A stretch of DNA of 64,000 nt, taken from NCBI RefSeq assembly GCF_040939455.1, contig NC_134117.1:63634501-63698500 (forward strand). The letters run 5' to 3'. Each line of letters starts with the position of its first letter. The first letter of the stretch is position 1. This document shows positions 1 through 11,585 of the stretch, one piece after another. The notes beneath the pieces were generated by a model. The model was not told where the DNA came from and did no database searches. It was given only the letters and a program-made list of their open reading frames with translations. The position numbers were made by a program, and so were the translations under genes. This stretch comes from Microcebus murinus. Its lineage: Eukaryota; Chordata; Mammalia; Primates; Cheirogaleidae.

Positions 1-809
1 TATGGTTTGCAAATATTTTCTCCCATTGTGTAGGTTGCTTTTTCACTCTGTTGATTGTCTCATTTGCTGTGCAGAAGCTTTTTTGTTTGATTTAGTCTCA
101 CTTATCTATTTTTGCTTTTGTTGTCTGTGCTTTTGGTGTCATATCCAAAAACTCATTGGCAAGAACAATGTCATGAAGCTTTTTGCCATGTGTTATTCTG
201 GGAGTTTAACAGTTTTAGGTCTTACGTTTAGGTCTTTAATCCAGTTTGAGTTGATTTTTGTGTATACTGTAATATAAGAGTTCAATTTCATTCTTTTGCT
301 TGTGGATATTCAGTTTTCCCAGAACCATTTGTTGACAAGAATATCCTTTCTCCGTTGTATTCTTGGCATCATTGTCAAAGATCATTTGCCCATGTATGTG
401 TTGGCTTATTTCTGAGCTCTCTTTTCTGTTCCATTGACTTTTATGTCTATCTTATGCCAGGTCTAGTGTGTTTGTTTTATTTTGGTTTTGGTGTGTGTAT
501 TAAATATTTAGGATTTTCTTCATATAAGATCAGATCATGTCATCTGTAAACAGAGATAATTTTACTTTTACCTTTTCATTTTGGATGCCTTTCATTTCTT
601 TTTCTTACCTAATTTCTCTGGCAAGTAATGATGTTGAAAAGAAGTGGAGAGAGTGGACATCCTTGCTTTCTATGTGATCTTAGAGAAAAAGCTTTCAGTT
701 TTTCATGGTTGAGTATGACTCTTGTGGTGAGCTTATCGTATATTGACTTTATTAAGTTTAGTAACTGCCTTCTGTTTCTAATTTTTTTGTATGATTTTTG
801 ATAAAGATT

Positions 810-1107
810 TTACTTCATTTGCCATTTTAGAGACTTATCAAAAGAAAAAAATACAGAAATCAGCATTGCAGCATTGCATATTTCTAACTTTGTTTAATGA
901 GTGAACAAATAATCATATATATAAAAGAGAGAATGCTTTTAAAGTTTATTTGCTTTGAGAGCATCTAATTTTTCAAAATTGACATTAAATAAAAAACTAA
1001 ATACACTTGTGAAATTCTATTTTATGTAAAAATTAACTGAATTTATCAGAAATGTTATTTGGGGGACTTTTGTTTAAAGATTAAAAATGTAATGTAATGT
1101 AAAGATT
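810..1107. mobile_element. Unidentified ~290-bp insert in the L1
   Basis: L1-like sequence stops near 810 and resumes near 1108 at the reading TTTATCAAGAAAGG, which in L1 should follow almost directly. The intervening AT-rich stretch matches no family I recognise. The 8-mer TAAAGATT occurs at 802-809 and again at 1100-1107, which would fit an 8-bp target duplication, but in AT-rich DNA such a match may be chance. No clear terminal inverted repeat was seen. Confidence 0.4.
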
Positions 1108-4100
1108 GGCATGCAATTTTATCAAGAAAGGATCTTGAATTTTGTCAGATTCCTTTTCTGTATCTATTGAGATGATCATGTGATTTTTATCCTTTGTTCT
1201 GTTGATGTGGTGTATCACTTAGGTTGATTTTTCAATGTTGAACTATCCTTGCATCTCAGGTATAAATTCCATTGGGTCACGGTGTACTATTCTTTTAATG
1301 TGCTGTTGAATTTTGTTTGCTATTATTTTATTGAGTATTTTAGCATGTAGGTTCATTGGGGTACTAGATTTCTTTTCTCATATTGTCTTTTTTCTGGAAT
1401 GCTGGCCTAAGAATGAGTTTGAAAGTTGTCCCTCTTTAATTTGGGGGAATATTTGAGAAAGTTTGGTGTTAATTCTTCTTTAAATGTTTAGTAGAATTTA
1501 CTAGTGAAGCCATCTGCTCCTGGGCTTTTTTTGTTAGGTGATTATATATATATATTTATTACTGTTTCAGCTTCCTTATTAGTTATAGGTCTGCTCAAAT
1601 TATCTATTTCTTCATGATTTAGTCTTGGTAGATTATGTGTTCCTAGGAATGTATTCTATTTCTTCTAGGTTATCCAATTTATTGGTGTTTAATTATTCAT
1701 GATGGTCTTATAAACCTTTTTTATTTCTGTGGCATCAGTTGTAATTTCTCCTCTTTCATTTCTGATTTTATTTTTTGTTTTTTCTTTTTTTTCCTTAGGT
1801 AGTCTAGGTAGATGGTTATCAAATTTACCTTTTCAAAACATCAATTATTATTATTAATTTTTTGTTTTTATTGTCTACTTCATTTATTTCTGCTCTAACC
1901 TTTATTATTTCCTCCTTTATGTAATTTTGGGTCTAGTTTGTTCTTTTTACTTTTTTCCTAGTTTCTTGAGCTGTAGAATTAGGTTGATTATTTGAGATCT
2001 TTCTTCTTTTTTTTCTTTTCTTTTTTTTCATGTTTTTGTGTCTTGCAATATACTTCCCTTTTAGTACTGTTTTTACTACATCTCGTAACTTTTGGTATGT
2101 TGTTTTTTAATTTTCATTTGTATCAAGGTATTTTCTAATTTCCCATTTGAGTACTTCTTTGTTCCATTGATTATGCTGGAGTATGTTGTTCAATTTCCAC
2201 ATATTTGTGAATTTTTCAGGTTCCTTTTGTTATTTAATTCTAGTTTCATTTGCCTATAGTTGGAAAAGATACTTGATATGAATTCAGCCTCTTCAATTTG
2301 TTAAGACATGTTATATGACCTAATATGTGATCTATCTTGCAGAATGTTTTGTGTGTACTCAAGAAGAATGCGTATTCCTCTCTTGCTGGTTGAAATGGTC
2401 TGTATATATTTATAAGGTGTGTTTGGTATATAGTTTTCAAATACTCTTTTTTTCTTATGGCTCTTCTGTCTGAATGTTCTATCCATTATTAAAAGTGGAA
2501 ATAGAAATATCCTACTATTATTGTGTTGTTGTTCATTTCTCCCTTCAGTTCAGTTAATGTTCACTTCATATATTTAAGTACTCTGATGTTGTGTGCGTAT
2601 GTATTTATAACTGTTATTTCATCCTGGTAAATTGACCCCTTTATCATTATACAATATCCTTCTTTGCTTCTTGTGACAGTTTTTGACTTAAAATCTATTT
2701 TGTCTGATATAAGTATGGCCATCCTGCTCTATTTTTTGCTTTTGTATGGAATACCTTTTGTTTCCCTCCTTTCACTTTTAACAAATGTTTACTTAAATCT
2801 ATAGAGTTTCTTATAGACAACAATAATTTTATTTTTTCAAATCCAATCAGCCATTCTATGTCTGTTGATTGACAAACTTAATAAATTCACATTTAAAGTA
2901 ATTATTGATAGAGAATGACATATTGCCATTTTGTTTATTGTTTTCTGTCTTGTAGTGCTTCACTCCATATTTTTCTCTCTTTCTATCCTTTTCATGTTTC
3001 ATTGATTTTTTTGCACTGATGCACATTGATTCCTTTCTCATTTACTTTGTATATCTTTTATAGGTAGTATCTTTGGAGCTCACATAAACATATTCTAGCT
3101 ATAACAGTCTTTTTAAAGCAAATAACAGCTTACCTTCAATCATATGCAAAAATTCTCTACTTTTACTTTTCTCCTTCTATGCTCTTTATGTTATAGATGT
3201 CACAGATTGCACCTTTTCATGTTGTCTATCCACTAGTATATTTTTATAGTTATTTTTATACTTTTGTCTTTTAACTTCTATACTAAAATTTAAAGTGATT
3301 TATATACCACCCTTACAGTATTACAATATTACGTATTTATTAATATATTTATCTTTACCAGTGAACTTTATACTTTTATATCTTTTCGTCTTGTTGTTTA
3401 GCATCTTTAGTTTCAATTTGAAGTATTTCCTTCGGCATTTCTCGTAAGGTAGGTGTAGTGAAGATAAACTCCTTTAGCTTTTGGTTGCGTGGGTAAGTCT
3501 TTATCTTTCATTTTAGAAAAGAGAGTTTTTACAGGTACAGTATTCCTGTTTGGAATTTTTTTATATCTTCCCACTTCATTCTAGCCTGCAAAGTTTTTGC
3601 TGAGAAATCTGCTGACAGTCTTGGGAGAGTTCTTTTATATATGGTGAGTTGCTTTTCTCTTGTTGCTTTCAGAATTCTCTTTGTCTTTCTTTGACTTTTG
3701 GCAATTTAATTACAATTGCCGAAGTGGATGTTTGGGATTCATTAGGCTTCTTGAATCTGGATGTTTATTTCCTTTTCCAGATTTGAAGTATTTTTTGTCA
3801 TTATTTCTTTAAATATGCTTTCTTCCTCTTTCTCTCCTTCTTTGCCTCTGAGACTTCCAAAATGCATATAATGGTCCACATGATGATTTCCCATAAGTCA
3901 TTTAGGCTTTCTTCACTCTTTTTATTATTATTTTTTCCTATTAGCTCCTTTGACTGTACACTTTCAAAGGACCTATTATTGATTCTTACTCCTGCTTTAA
4001 GCATCTGCTGTTAGATTTATCTAGTGAATTTTTCAGTTCCGTCATTGCATTCTACAGCTCCAAAATTTCCGTGTGTTTCGTTTTATGTTTTCCATTCCAT

Positions 4101-4194
4101 CTTTTTTTGTTGAAATTCTTATTTTGCCTGCACATAATGTTCCTTTTCTGATCAATAATCTTTTAAATGATTATTTCAAATTCTTTATTAGTAA

Positions 4195-4278
4195 TATACA
4201 TGTATATATGTGTATATATACATATATATACACACACATATATATGTATATGTATATATGTGTGTGTGTGTGTGTGTA
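4195..4278. repeat. Compound TA/CA/TG microsatellite
   Basis: Alternating runs of TA, CA and TG dinucleotides, ending in a pure TG run of about 10 units. It lies inside the old L1, in the ORF1-to-5'UTR interval. Confidence 0.9.
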
Positions 4279-5050
4279 TTTCTTTAGGGTTGGTTTCTGG
4301 AAAACTGTTTTGTTGCTTTATTGAGTCATGTTCTCTGATTTCTTGGTGTTCCTTGTAATTTGTGCTGGTACCCACACATTTGATAAAACAGCCACCTCTC
4401 CCAGTCTTTACAGACTGGCTTTGTATCAGGCAAGACATCACCTATTAGCCCCGCTCGAGATTCTGGGTGCCTCAAAAAACGTTTTCTGTGGAGGTGTCCT
4501 GTCCAGACGTGTGTGTGTAGATTTCTAATTCGAGGGATTTTCTTATTTCTTGTATTCAGGAACTGGTAATCTCTTTACCTGAGGTTTCCCTGACATACCA
4601 TTGGTCTTTCAAACAATAACATGCCAGTCAGCTCTTTTTTGTTCTCAGTGGCCCACAAGCATCTAGAGTATGCCAGATCCTTTTAATGCTATGAGTAGAG
4701 ATAGACAAAATGTAGTCCCTGAAGTAGCCCTCCTGAAAAGTCAGAATATGGCACATACAGTCCAGTCTACTTTTTCCCTCCCTTGGGAGAAGCCAGGAGC
4801 TAGGAGATTCTTCCTGATTGTGTGGCGCTGTGTCAGGAGGAGGGACTATGGCAAGAGGGTGCCAGGTGTTTTCCTACTATATTTGATGTGGCTCTTTTCT
4901 TGATCAGCTAGGGTACAGTAACCTCTTAAATGATTTCCGGATATCTCACAAAGGGAATTGATCTTTGCATTATAGTTGAGTAAGTGTCTCTTTGGGAGAA
5001 AAAGAGGGTCTGGAGTTTTCTATTGTACTCTCTTCCTGACCTGATATGGT

Positions 5051-5432
5051 ATTTCTTTATATTAAAATTTTGTAAATAACTTAATGTCTGCCTAGACAAC
5101 AACTAGATTCCCACATCTGTTTCTGCAACTAATTTCTTACCTTGTATTGTTTTGATAAGTGTATGAGGAAAACCAGCCTCACAGAGATATGTGATTGGAA
5201 AAAGGACTATTTTATTAGTCAATTATGATAATTGTGGAGATAGATATGTGTGTGTGTCTATATATATTTATGTGTGTGTGTCTGTATATATTTATGTGTA
5301 CACACACACACAAATATATATACATTTCTATACCAAAACTCTACAGGTAATATTTTCCTAGAGATTAGTGACAATACGATATCTGAAATTATATTAACCT
5401 TTCATGCTCTACAGCATTGAAGCCTATGGATC
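5051..5432. other. AT-rich stretch with TG/TA microsatellite
   Basis: No gene or recognised transposon. Positions 5245-5325 hold alternating TG and TA tracts in which a unit of roughly 28 bp (TGTGTGTGTC followed by TATATATTTATG) is present about twice, ending in a short CA run. Confidence 0.6.
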
Positions 5433-5446
5433 AATGCTTCACTTTA

Positions 5447-5684
5447 TTTTTTTTTTTTTTATTTTGGCATATTATGGGGGTACAGATTTTAAGGTTTCAA
5501 TAAATGCCCATTCTCCCCCTCCCCCCAAAAGTCTGAGTCTCCATCATGACCATCCCCCAGATGGTGCACATCTCACTCACTATGTATGTATATACCCGCC
5601 CCCCTCCCCCCTCCCACCTGCCCAATACCCTATTACTGTAGCACCTATGTGTCTACTTAGGTGCTACTCAGTTAATACCAGTTT
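5447..5684 (-). mobile_element. 5'-truncated L1 tail with 14-bp target duplication
   Basis: A poly(T) run beginning at 5447 is followed by the complement of an L1 3'UTR: TATTATGGGGGTACA, then a C-rich tract CCCCCTCCCCCC-type and the GTTAATACCAGTTT block. The same blocks appear in the larger L1 at 19376. The insertion is flanked by a perfect 14-bp direct repeat, AATGCTTCACTTTA, at 5433-5446 and 5685-5698. This is the hallmark of target-primed reverse transcription. Only about 240 bp of the 3' end was inserted, and nothing coding is present. Confidence 0.9.
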
Positions 5685-5698
5685 AATGCTTCACTTTA

Positions 5699-6605
5699 AA
5701 TGAGACTTTTACCCATGTATTATGTCATATCATTATGTGTTGGCTATTTGGAAAATCTCATTTCCTTGAGTTATACAGATCTTTCAAATGTTGGTCCATT
5801 ATTATACAATAGCCAAGAAAATTGTTTTATTAATATTTTCACCAATCACATCAGAAATATCTTAAGCTTCCAAATTCATTGTGGTGAATATAAGTTTTCT
5901 AAAATTAAAATTTTTACTTGATTATTGAATTTTATCATCAGTAACAGATACTATAAATTGTTTTATTTGAAATGACAGGTTTCTTTAGCCTTCTTTGAGA
6001 AACTCTTTGCCTAATACTCAAGTTTGAAAACTCATATTCTATTCTTCAGTCATCCCATCAAGTGAAAATGGTATCCCATGAAAAAGCAGCTAGTTCAACT
6101 TGCAACTCAATCACACATGTGTTTTTGAGACAGCAATTATACTTCTGTATACAGTAGGAGTGTTTTGTGTATATATCCCATTTCATTACACAGAATATTT
6201 AAAAAATTATACTTAAGAGTTGAAATTTAATAAAACTAATAATTTCTACTGCTACTTCAAGGCCATTTCTAAGTAGAAATGAATATTTCCTCCTAAAGGG
6301 CATGCCAGTGAAGAATATAATGGATATTAGTATAGATGTGTACTATTGCTTTGATCTGTAGTAAGCAGCAAGCATTTTTATCACACACTGATTTCACATT
6401 ATCGGTGCAAATGTCAAGACAGTGAAGACAGAAAATAACATCTTAGCATTATCATGCAAATAAATTTGACATAAGGGAGTCCCTAAAAGTTTGTCTGCAG
6501 ACCACACATAGAAAACTGCTGGTCTGAGCTGCTATAACAGATATACTCAAAAATACAGAGGATCAAATAACATCAATGAATATACACTCATGTAATTATC
6601 TAGAG
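5699..6605. other. No recognised feature
   Basis: AT-rich, stop-dense in all frames. I see no gene, RNA gene or confidently assigned repeat here. Confidence 0.5.
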
Positions 6606-6807
6606 CAGTGGTTCTCAACCAGGGCAACATTGCCCCTCGGGGATATTTAGCAATGTCTGGAAAAATTTTGGGTTTCCATGACTGGAGAGAGAGGATTTAT
6701 TGGCATCCAGGGATGCTACTAAACATCCTACCTGCAACGCACAGGATAATCTTCCAGAACAAAGAATTAACCTCAAATACCAAAAGTGCCAAGGTACAGA
6801 GATCCTG
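6606..6807 (+). mobile_element. MER5A-like hAT (Charlie) MITE
   Basis: It begins with the hAT-type end CAGTGGTTCTCAACC, followed by the MER5A body in order: a GGGGATATTTAGCAATGTCTGG block, GGATGCTACTAAACATCCT, and GCACAGGATAA. It closes at GTGCCAAGGT...ATCCTG. This is a short non-autonomous DNA transposon with no coding capacity. A 121-residue open frame across it is incidental. Confidence 0.85.
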
Positions 6808-7905
6808 GTGTAATGGTAGGGATATAGGCCAGGAAAATGCCTGTCTCCTCCACAAGACTGTCTATGGGCTGAGGCTCCTTCCTTCTTGTTTTCTATCATT
6901 CCTAAAGGGTTGTCCTTATGGACTGGGTTCATCCTGGCTCATGGGAGGAACATCTGCTATGCAAGAGGCATAGAAACATAGTTGAGGATGAGAAATTGGC
7001 CCTTAAGAAGATGACTTGGAGGTCACATACATCTTTGCGTTTACTTGCATTCCATCGGTAAGGACTTGGCCAAATGGCCAGGCTAAGACTTTGTCATGGA
7101 GGAAGAAGGGAATCTGTTCAAAAGGAGATGCAGAAAGTGGTTTCTAGAGAAACACTGGCAATATCCACTATGGTAGGGAAATGCTCTAAAACTTTTGAAA
7201 GGATGGGCTCAAAGGAACCAGAACATCTTTAAAAATAGAACAACTTAAATTTTCTATTCATGTATAATAAGAGATTTTTTTTATAAATAAAAACCAACTA
7301 ACCCAGTTCTTACTATATTTTGCAAAGGCTGGATTTGTAATGGATTTGCCATTTACTTTCTGGAGGCAATTAATTCCTTGGGAATCTAGTAAATGGATTT
7401 GCCGAAACAAAGAATATGTTCTTTTGAGAGAGGTCATCCATTTCTACAAAGTATAAATCATCTGATATCTGACTGGTTTATGGAACTTATCTTTGGGCTT
7501 CATTAAAATCCTGCCTTTTTAACTTGAAAAACAAAGGGAAGACATCGACTTACTGTCAAAACCAACAAGGTCTGGATGAAGGCCCCTTGCAAGTCTTATC
7601 CCTGTGAGCTAGTAAACATTTATAGTTAATTCGAAATGAGATGCTTAATTACATAATTTCATTCCAATTAAGTTGCTAATTAATTGACAGGGCATCTTTG
7701 AGTACTTTACACAGTGCAAGTAAAAAGCAGCCACAACTTGAGCCTATTACCTGTGACCCTTTGGGAGAGATGAGTAAATAACTACTTAAGAAGCTGGAAA
7801 TGGAGTTTGTGAAAAGAGAAAACAAGAGGCCAGCCCTGGGGAAATCCAGGCTGAGGACTTCCCTTGGCCCAAGCTCCTTTGGGCTTCACCATCAGGCTCT
7901 TTCTC
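6808..7905. other. Non-coding; homeodomain-type AT motif cluster near 7630-7700
   Basis: No gene or transposon recognised. Between 7630 and 7700 several TAATTA/TTAATTA/CAATTAA cores are packed together (AGTTAATTCG, CTTAATTACATAATTT, CCAATTAAG, CTAATTAATTG), the kind of core bound by homeodomain factors. The stretch does not look like a repeat. Whether it is conserved across mammals cannot be told from one sequence. Confidence 0.35.
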
Positions 7906-7960
7906 AAGAGAAAGTAATGAAAAGAAAAAAAAGAAAAGAAAAGAAAAGAAAAAAAAAAGC
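7906..7960. repeat. GA/AAAAG purine-rich simple repeat
   Basis: Runs of AAAAG and AAAAAAAAG form a purine-only tract on the plus strand. Confidence 0.85.
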
Positions 7961-8020
7961 TCTCACTGAGCATTTGTTACATGCCCAGCATGTGCTAGGA
8001 AGTTGCAAATGAAACATAAG
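7961..8020 (-). mobile_element. L2 3'-end fragment
   Basis: CACTGAGCATTTGTTACATG followed by CCCAGCATGTGCTAGGAA reads as the complement of the L2 3' end. Short and diverged. Confidence 0.5.
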
Positions 8021-9957
8021 ACGCTAGACTATCTGCCCAGTCATTTTGTAAAGATATAGGGGTTTGGGGGAGTTAGGTAAGTAACTTTGCCATCTCCCCA
8101 GCCTCTAACTCAGCCAGGTCTTCCTTCTTATCTTTCCATCTCTGAGTCTTATTCTAGGGACAGATCATAAGTGTCTCATTAATCGACCCAGAGAAGAGTA
8201 AAGTTTGTGTTAATAGTGAAATGGATTCCAATTTGAAGTCAATTTTTCATAGTAAAATGCATCATTTTGCTACTGGCACAACTCAGTTTATTGAAGTGGA
8301 AAGATATAATATAGGAAGAAACATGTACTCATACATACATGCACAATATAGTTGTTACTTCACCTGCCTGCATTAGAGAAGATATTACTGAAATGTGTCT
8401 TTTTCATCAATTAATAGAGAAGCAGGAAACTGTGGGGCAGGCAAGCTGGTTGTCTAGTTATTACCTGGTAGTGTTTGCTCAAGGGCCTTTCAAAATCATT
8501 TCAGAAAATTCTTAAGGGTTGTACTATCACATTTTTACATCTTATAATTGGTTTTATTTTCCAAAAAATAATAAAATAGGTTCAAGTGAAGATTTATCAC
8601 TGAATCTAAGGATTTCACATGGCTTATCACCTGGTATTATCACCTATTGTCTAACTGGCATCATGCATCAAGATGTTCTTTGAACAGGAGGGTTTCCTTA
8701 CAGATATATTTTTGCATATTTTTTTGCATACTATTTTGCATATTTCTAGTTCCCTGTCACTGAAGATCAAGCAAAATCTCATTATTTCATGTCTAAGTGT
8801 GTGTGGGGGGCATGAAATTGTTAGGAATCACCTTAGTGAATAACTGACTCAAGATTCATTGCTTAAAAGCAAGATAATTTCTTTAGTAGAAGCATGCAGG
8901 ACCTCAAAGAGATTATAACTCACAGAGCATTGTTAAAGGGGAGACAATATCTAATTATTTTCCTCCACATGTCTTCATACACCTACTTATATCCTCACCA
9001 ATAAAGATGATGCAGAGGGAATCATAAGAGAGGTTGACTTTGCTGAAGTTACTCTTTCTTTGGTCATAACCAATGCCTGGAATCATCTCAGAAAACCCCT
9101 TCCCTGAGGAGCTCAGCAGCCATGTACATCCTGGCAGCACAGTTCCTATCTTGGCCACTGATAGGGGAAGTTACTCAGGCTGTGATCCCTGAGGTCCACT
9201 TCCACCAGTGCCTCAGAATTGTAACCTGAAACTAACAAATTTACATGGTATGTGGGCACACATCCATTATACATTGCAACTGGGATGAGAGCAGAATGGG
9301 CCTTGGTTTCAATCTCATCCCATCTCCTCATGGTACAGATAGGGAGGTTGAAATGCAGGGAAGTGATAAGAAAATATCTGGTTGTGGTCATAATTAAGCC
9401 ATTTCAATGTTGATGTCGAATGGACTGTTTAATCAGAAAACACAAGGTTGATCCATATTTAAACAAACATCCATGGACTTGTACAACTATGGATTTTACA
9501 TCTTATCTATCTGTCTATATATAGATATATTAAATAGATTTTCTAGACATTTAAGACCACTGGACTTCTGACCTGGTGAGAGAGTTGTTTCTCTCCATAC
9601 CGTACAGTCAGCTGTAACACAGGAAATCCTGCTTAGGAGGACACTCAGGGAAAATGGTCATCATGTTGCTACAACTTGGTTTCCCCTTACTCCATGGGCA
9701 TCATAAATATCTTACCTGATCTTATTTTCCACTGGATCAGAGCCCTCATGCAACAACTGGGAGGAGATCTTTTGGTAAACACTTGTAATTCAGTTTATTT
9801 TCATTTATTTATTTTGTTTCAATGCAAAATATAAATTAATGAATAAAATATCATATCAGAATGTGATTTTTTTAGAGCCCAGACGTTAAGACTTCCTTAG
9901 TAGGTATGGGATGGAGCTATATAACACATATGGACTGACATATTATTAAGGCTGTCT
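8021..9957. other. No recognised gene; unique-looking DNA
   Basis: No convincing coding region or assigned transposon. A small cluster of three TTTGCATATTT-like words lies at 8705-8745. The short open frames here have no recognisable protein features. Confidence 0.45.
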
Positions 9958-10108
9958 CTTGAAAGGTTTCATGTTTATGTCCTTTGCCCACTTTTTAATG
10001 GGATTGTTTGATTTTTTTCTTGCCGATCTGCTTGAGTTCTTTATAGATTGTGGTTATCAGATATATATCATGCAAATATTTTCTCCCATTCTGTAGGTTG
10101 CCTATAAG
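9958..10108 (-). mobile_element. L1 ORF2/3' fragment
   Basis: TTTATGTCCTTTGCCCAC, TTTTTAATGGGATTG, GAGTTCTTTATAGATT and AAATATTTTCTCCCATTCTG are the complement of a well-known late L1 segment. The last block is also found at the left edge of the window (about 10-40). Fragment only. Confidence 0.85.
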
Positions 10109-10935
10109 CAATCTTTCCCTCTGCATATTTATATTTATTTATTTATCAGTTTTTAATAGCCATTAATTGCTAACAATTATGGTAAATTTCTTAAAAAATG
10201 CATTTAAAGATATTTTCAAAATTCATGTTTGGCTGTTAAGTATCTATATCCTAAAACTGTGTTTCTTTGCAAAAGTATCCAGTATTTCTTCTTTGAGGGA
10301 AAAAAAAAGTTTAATTGAGAGTGACAAAGATTAAACCCAGGAATCTTTACTGTAATTTTCAAACCAGAAACTGAGATGCTGAATTTTTCTAATGGGTTGG
10401 AGAGGTTTCCTGGTTTACCTCCTTGTTGGTCTTTTTGCATGTTTGCTAGTGTTAACACCGAGGTCCACCAGATCTCTGCGGAATCCCATTGTGAAAGGTG
10501 GCTAGTCCAGTGTTTCACCTCTGGCATGTACTTACACTTACTGAAAGGATCATATTCTATTGTTGACTATCCTTTACTTAGATGGCATTAGTGAATGCAC
10601 ATTTTCAGAAATCATTTTGAAGACTGAGCATCATATAAAAATCTATTTTAGAATACTATGTTCAAGTTCCAAAAGCAGAGGAATAATTTAGTAAACTAGT
10701 TATTTCCATAATGAAATGGCAAATTTTGAAAATGACTAAATTGTATATAAATATAATAGTTTTGAATAACCTGTTCATGGGAAAATAAATTATTTCAAAT
10801 TGTTAATAGAGTTAAATTTTTTATGACCTTTTACAATTTGTCTATTTTTAAAGTTTCCTTAATAAGTGTGCATGTTTTTAAAATTTATACTGAAAATTTT
10901 TAAACAAGAAACAGAAGATTTCAAAATGACAAAGC
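10109..10935. other. No recognised feature
   Basis: AT-rich sequence with no gene or repeat that I can assign. Confidence 0.45.
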
Positions 10936-11135
10936 ACGTGGTTCAGAGCAGGGGCTTTGGGATGCAGATCTTGACTTGGTCATTGCAAGCTGTGTGTCTT
11001 GGATAAGACGCCTTTGCCCAATTACTAGTTGAGGAAAAAGGGGATGATATTAATAATAATACCTACTCATAATGTTGCTGAGAGGATAGCATTAGAATGT
11101 CTTTAAAAAGCTTCTCACATTATCTGTCACAAAAT
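10936..11135 (+). mobile_element. MIR SINE
   Basis: GTGGTTCAGAGCAGGGGCTT starts the match, followed by TGTGTGTCTTGGATAAG, a diverged core, and ACCTACTCATAATGTTGCTGAGAGGAT near the 3' end. This is the MIR order in sense orientation. Confidence 0.8.
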
Positions 11136-11519
11136 GACATTAATAGTTACTTTCATATCATCATTGACATTATCATTATCTGCTTTTCAAATAGAAGAAA
11201 AAAATTAAAAATTGAAACATTCCCATAATAAAATTTAAAAATTTGCAAATAAGGTTATTGCCATTCGTTTTTAATTCAAATAGATAATTCAAGCACTTTC
11301 TTTTAACCATTTTGTGAAATGCATGGTGTTTTCCTATATGCAAAGGTGATAATGGTTCTGTTTTCTTATGAAATACCCAAAGTCACCAAGTTTCAGGAGA
11401 AATAACTGTAAAAACAGGATTCCTCCTTGTCTATATAGCTGAACATCATTTATTCATTTTGCCCAGGAATCGAAGAAGTGAAAAATTGGGAGTTATTGGT
11501 TTCCCTGTTTACAGACAAG

Positions 11520-11585
11520 CTTCCCCTGTTGCTCTGTGACCTTGAACAAATCAGTTTACTCCTCTGTGCCTCTGGGCCAGTGAGG
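11520..11585 (+). mobile_element. MIR fragment
   Basis: CTCTGTGACCTTGAACAAAT followed by CTCCTCTGTGCCTCTGGG corresponds to the MIR central region. Confidence 0.65.

Larger units (their letters stand above)
1..5050 (-). mobile_element. Ancient L1 (L1M-type), antisense, late ORF2 to 5'UTR
   Basis: The plus strand reads as the complement of a LINE-1. From left to right it passes the late ORF2 reverse-transcriptase region (about 1-1800), the endonuclease-proximal part of ORF2 (about 1900-3000), the ORF1 region (about 3300-4100) and a 5'UTR (about 4300-5050). The order agrees with one element inserted in minus orientation whose 3' end lies outside the window. No long ORF survives: only short, stop-broken frames remain, so it cannot encode ORF1p or ORF2p. 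Divergence and the type of 5'UTR point to an old mammalian L1M subfamily rather than a recent primate L1. It is interrupted by an unidentified insert at about 810-1107 and by a TA/TG/CA repeat at 4195-4278. Family-level call is firm; the subfamily and the exact right end near 5050 are estimates. Confidence 0.85.

Noticed and set aside
6608..6973. 121-codon open frame across 6608-6973
   Set aside because: It starts inside the MER5A transposon end and has an opposing 105-codon frame; not protein-coding.
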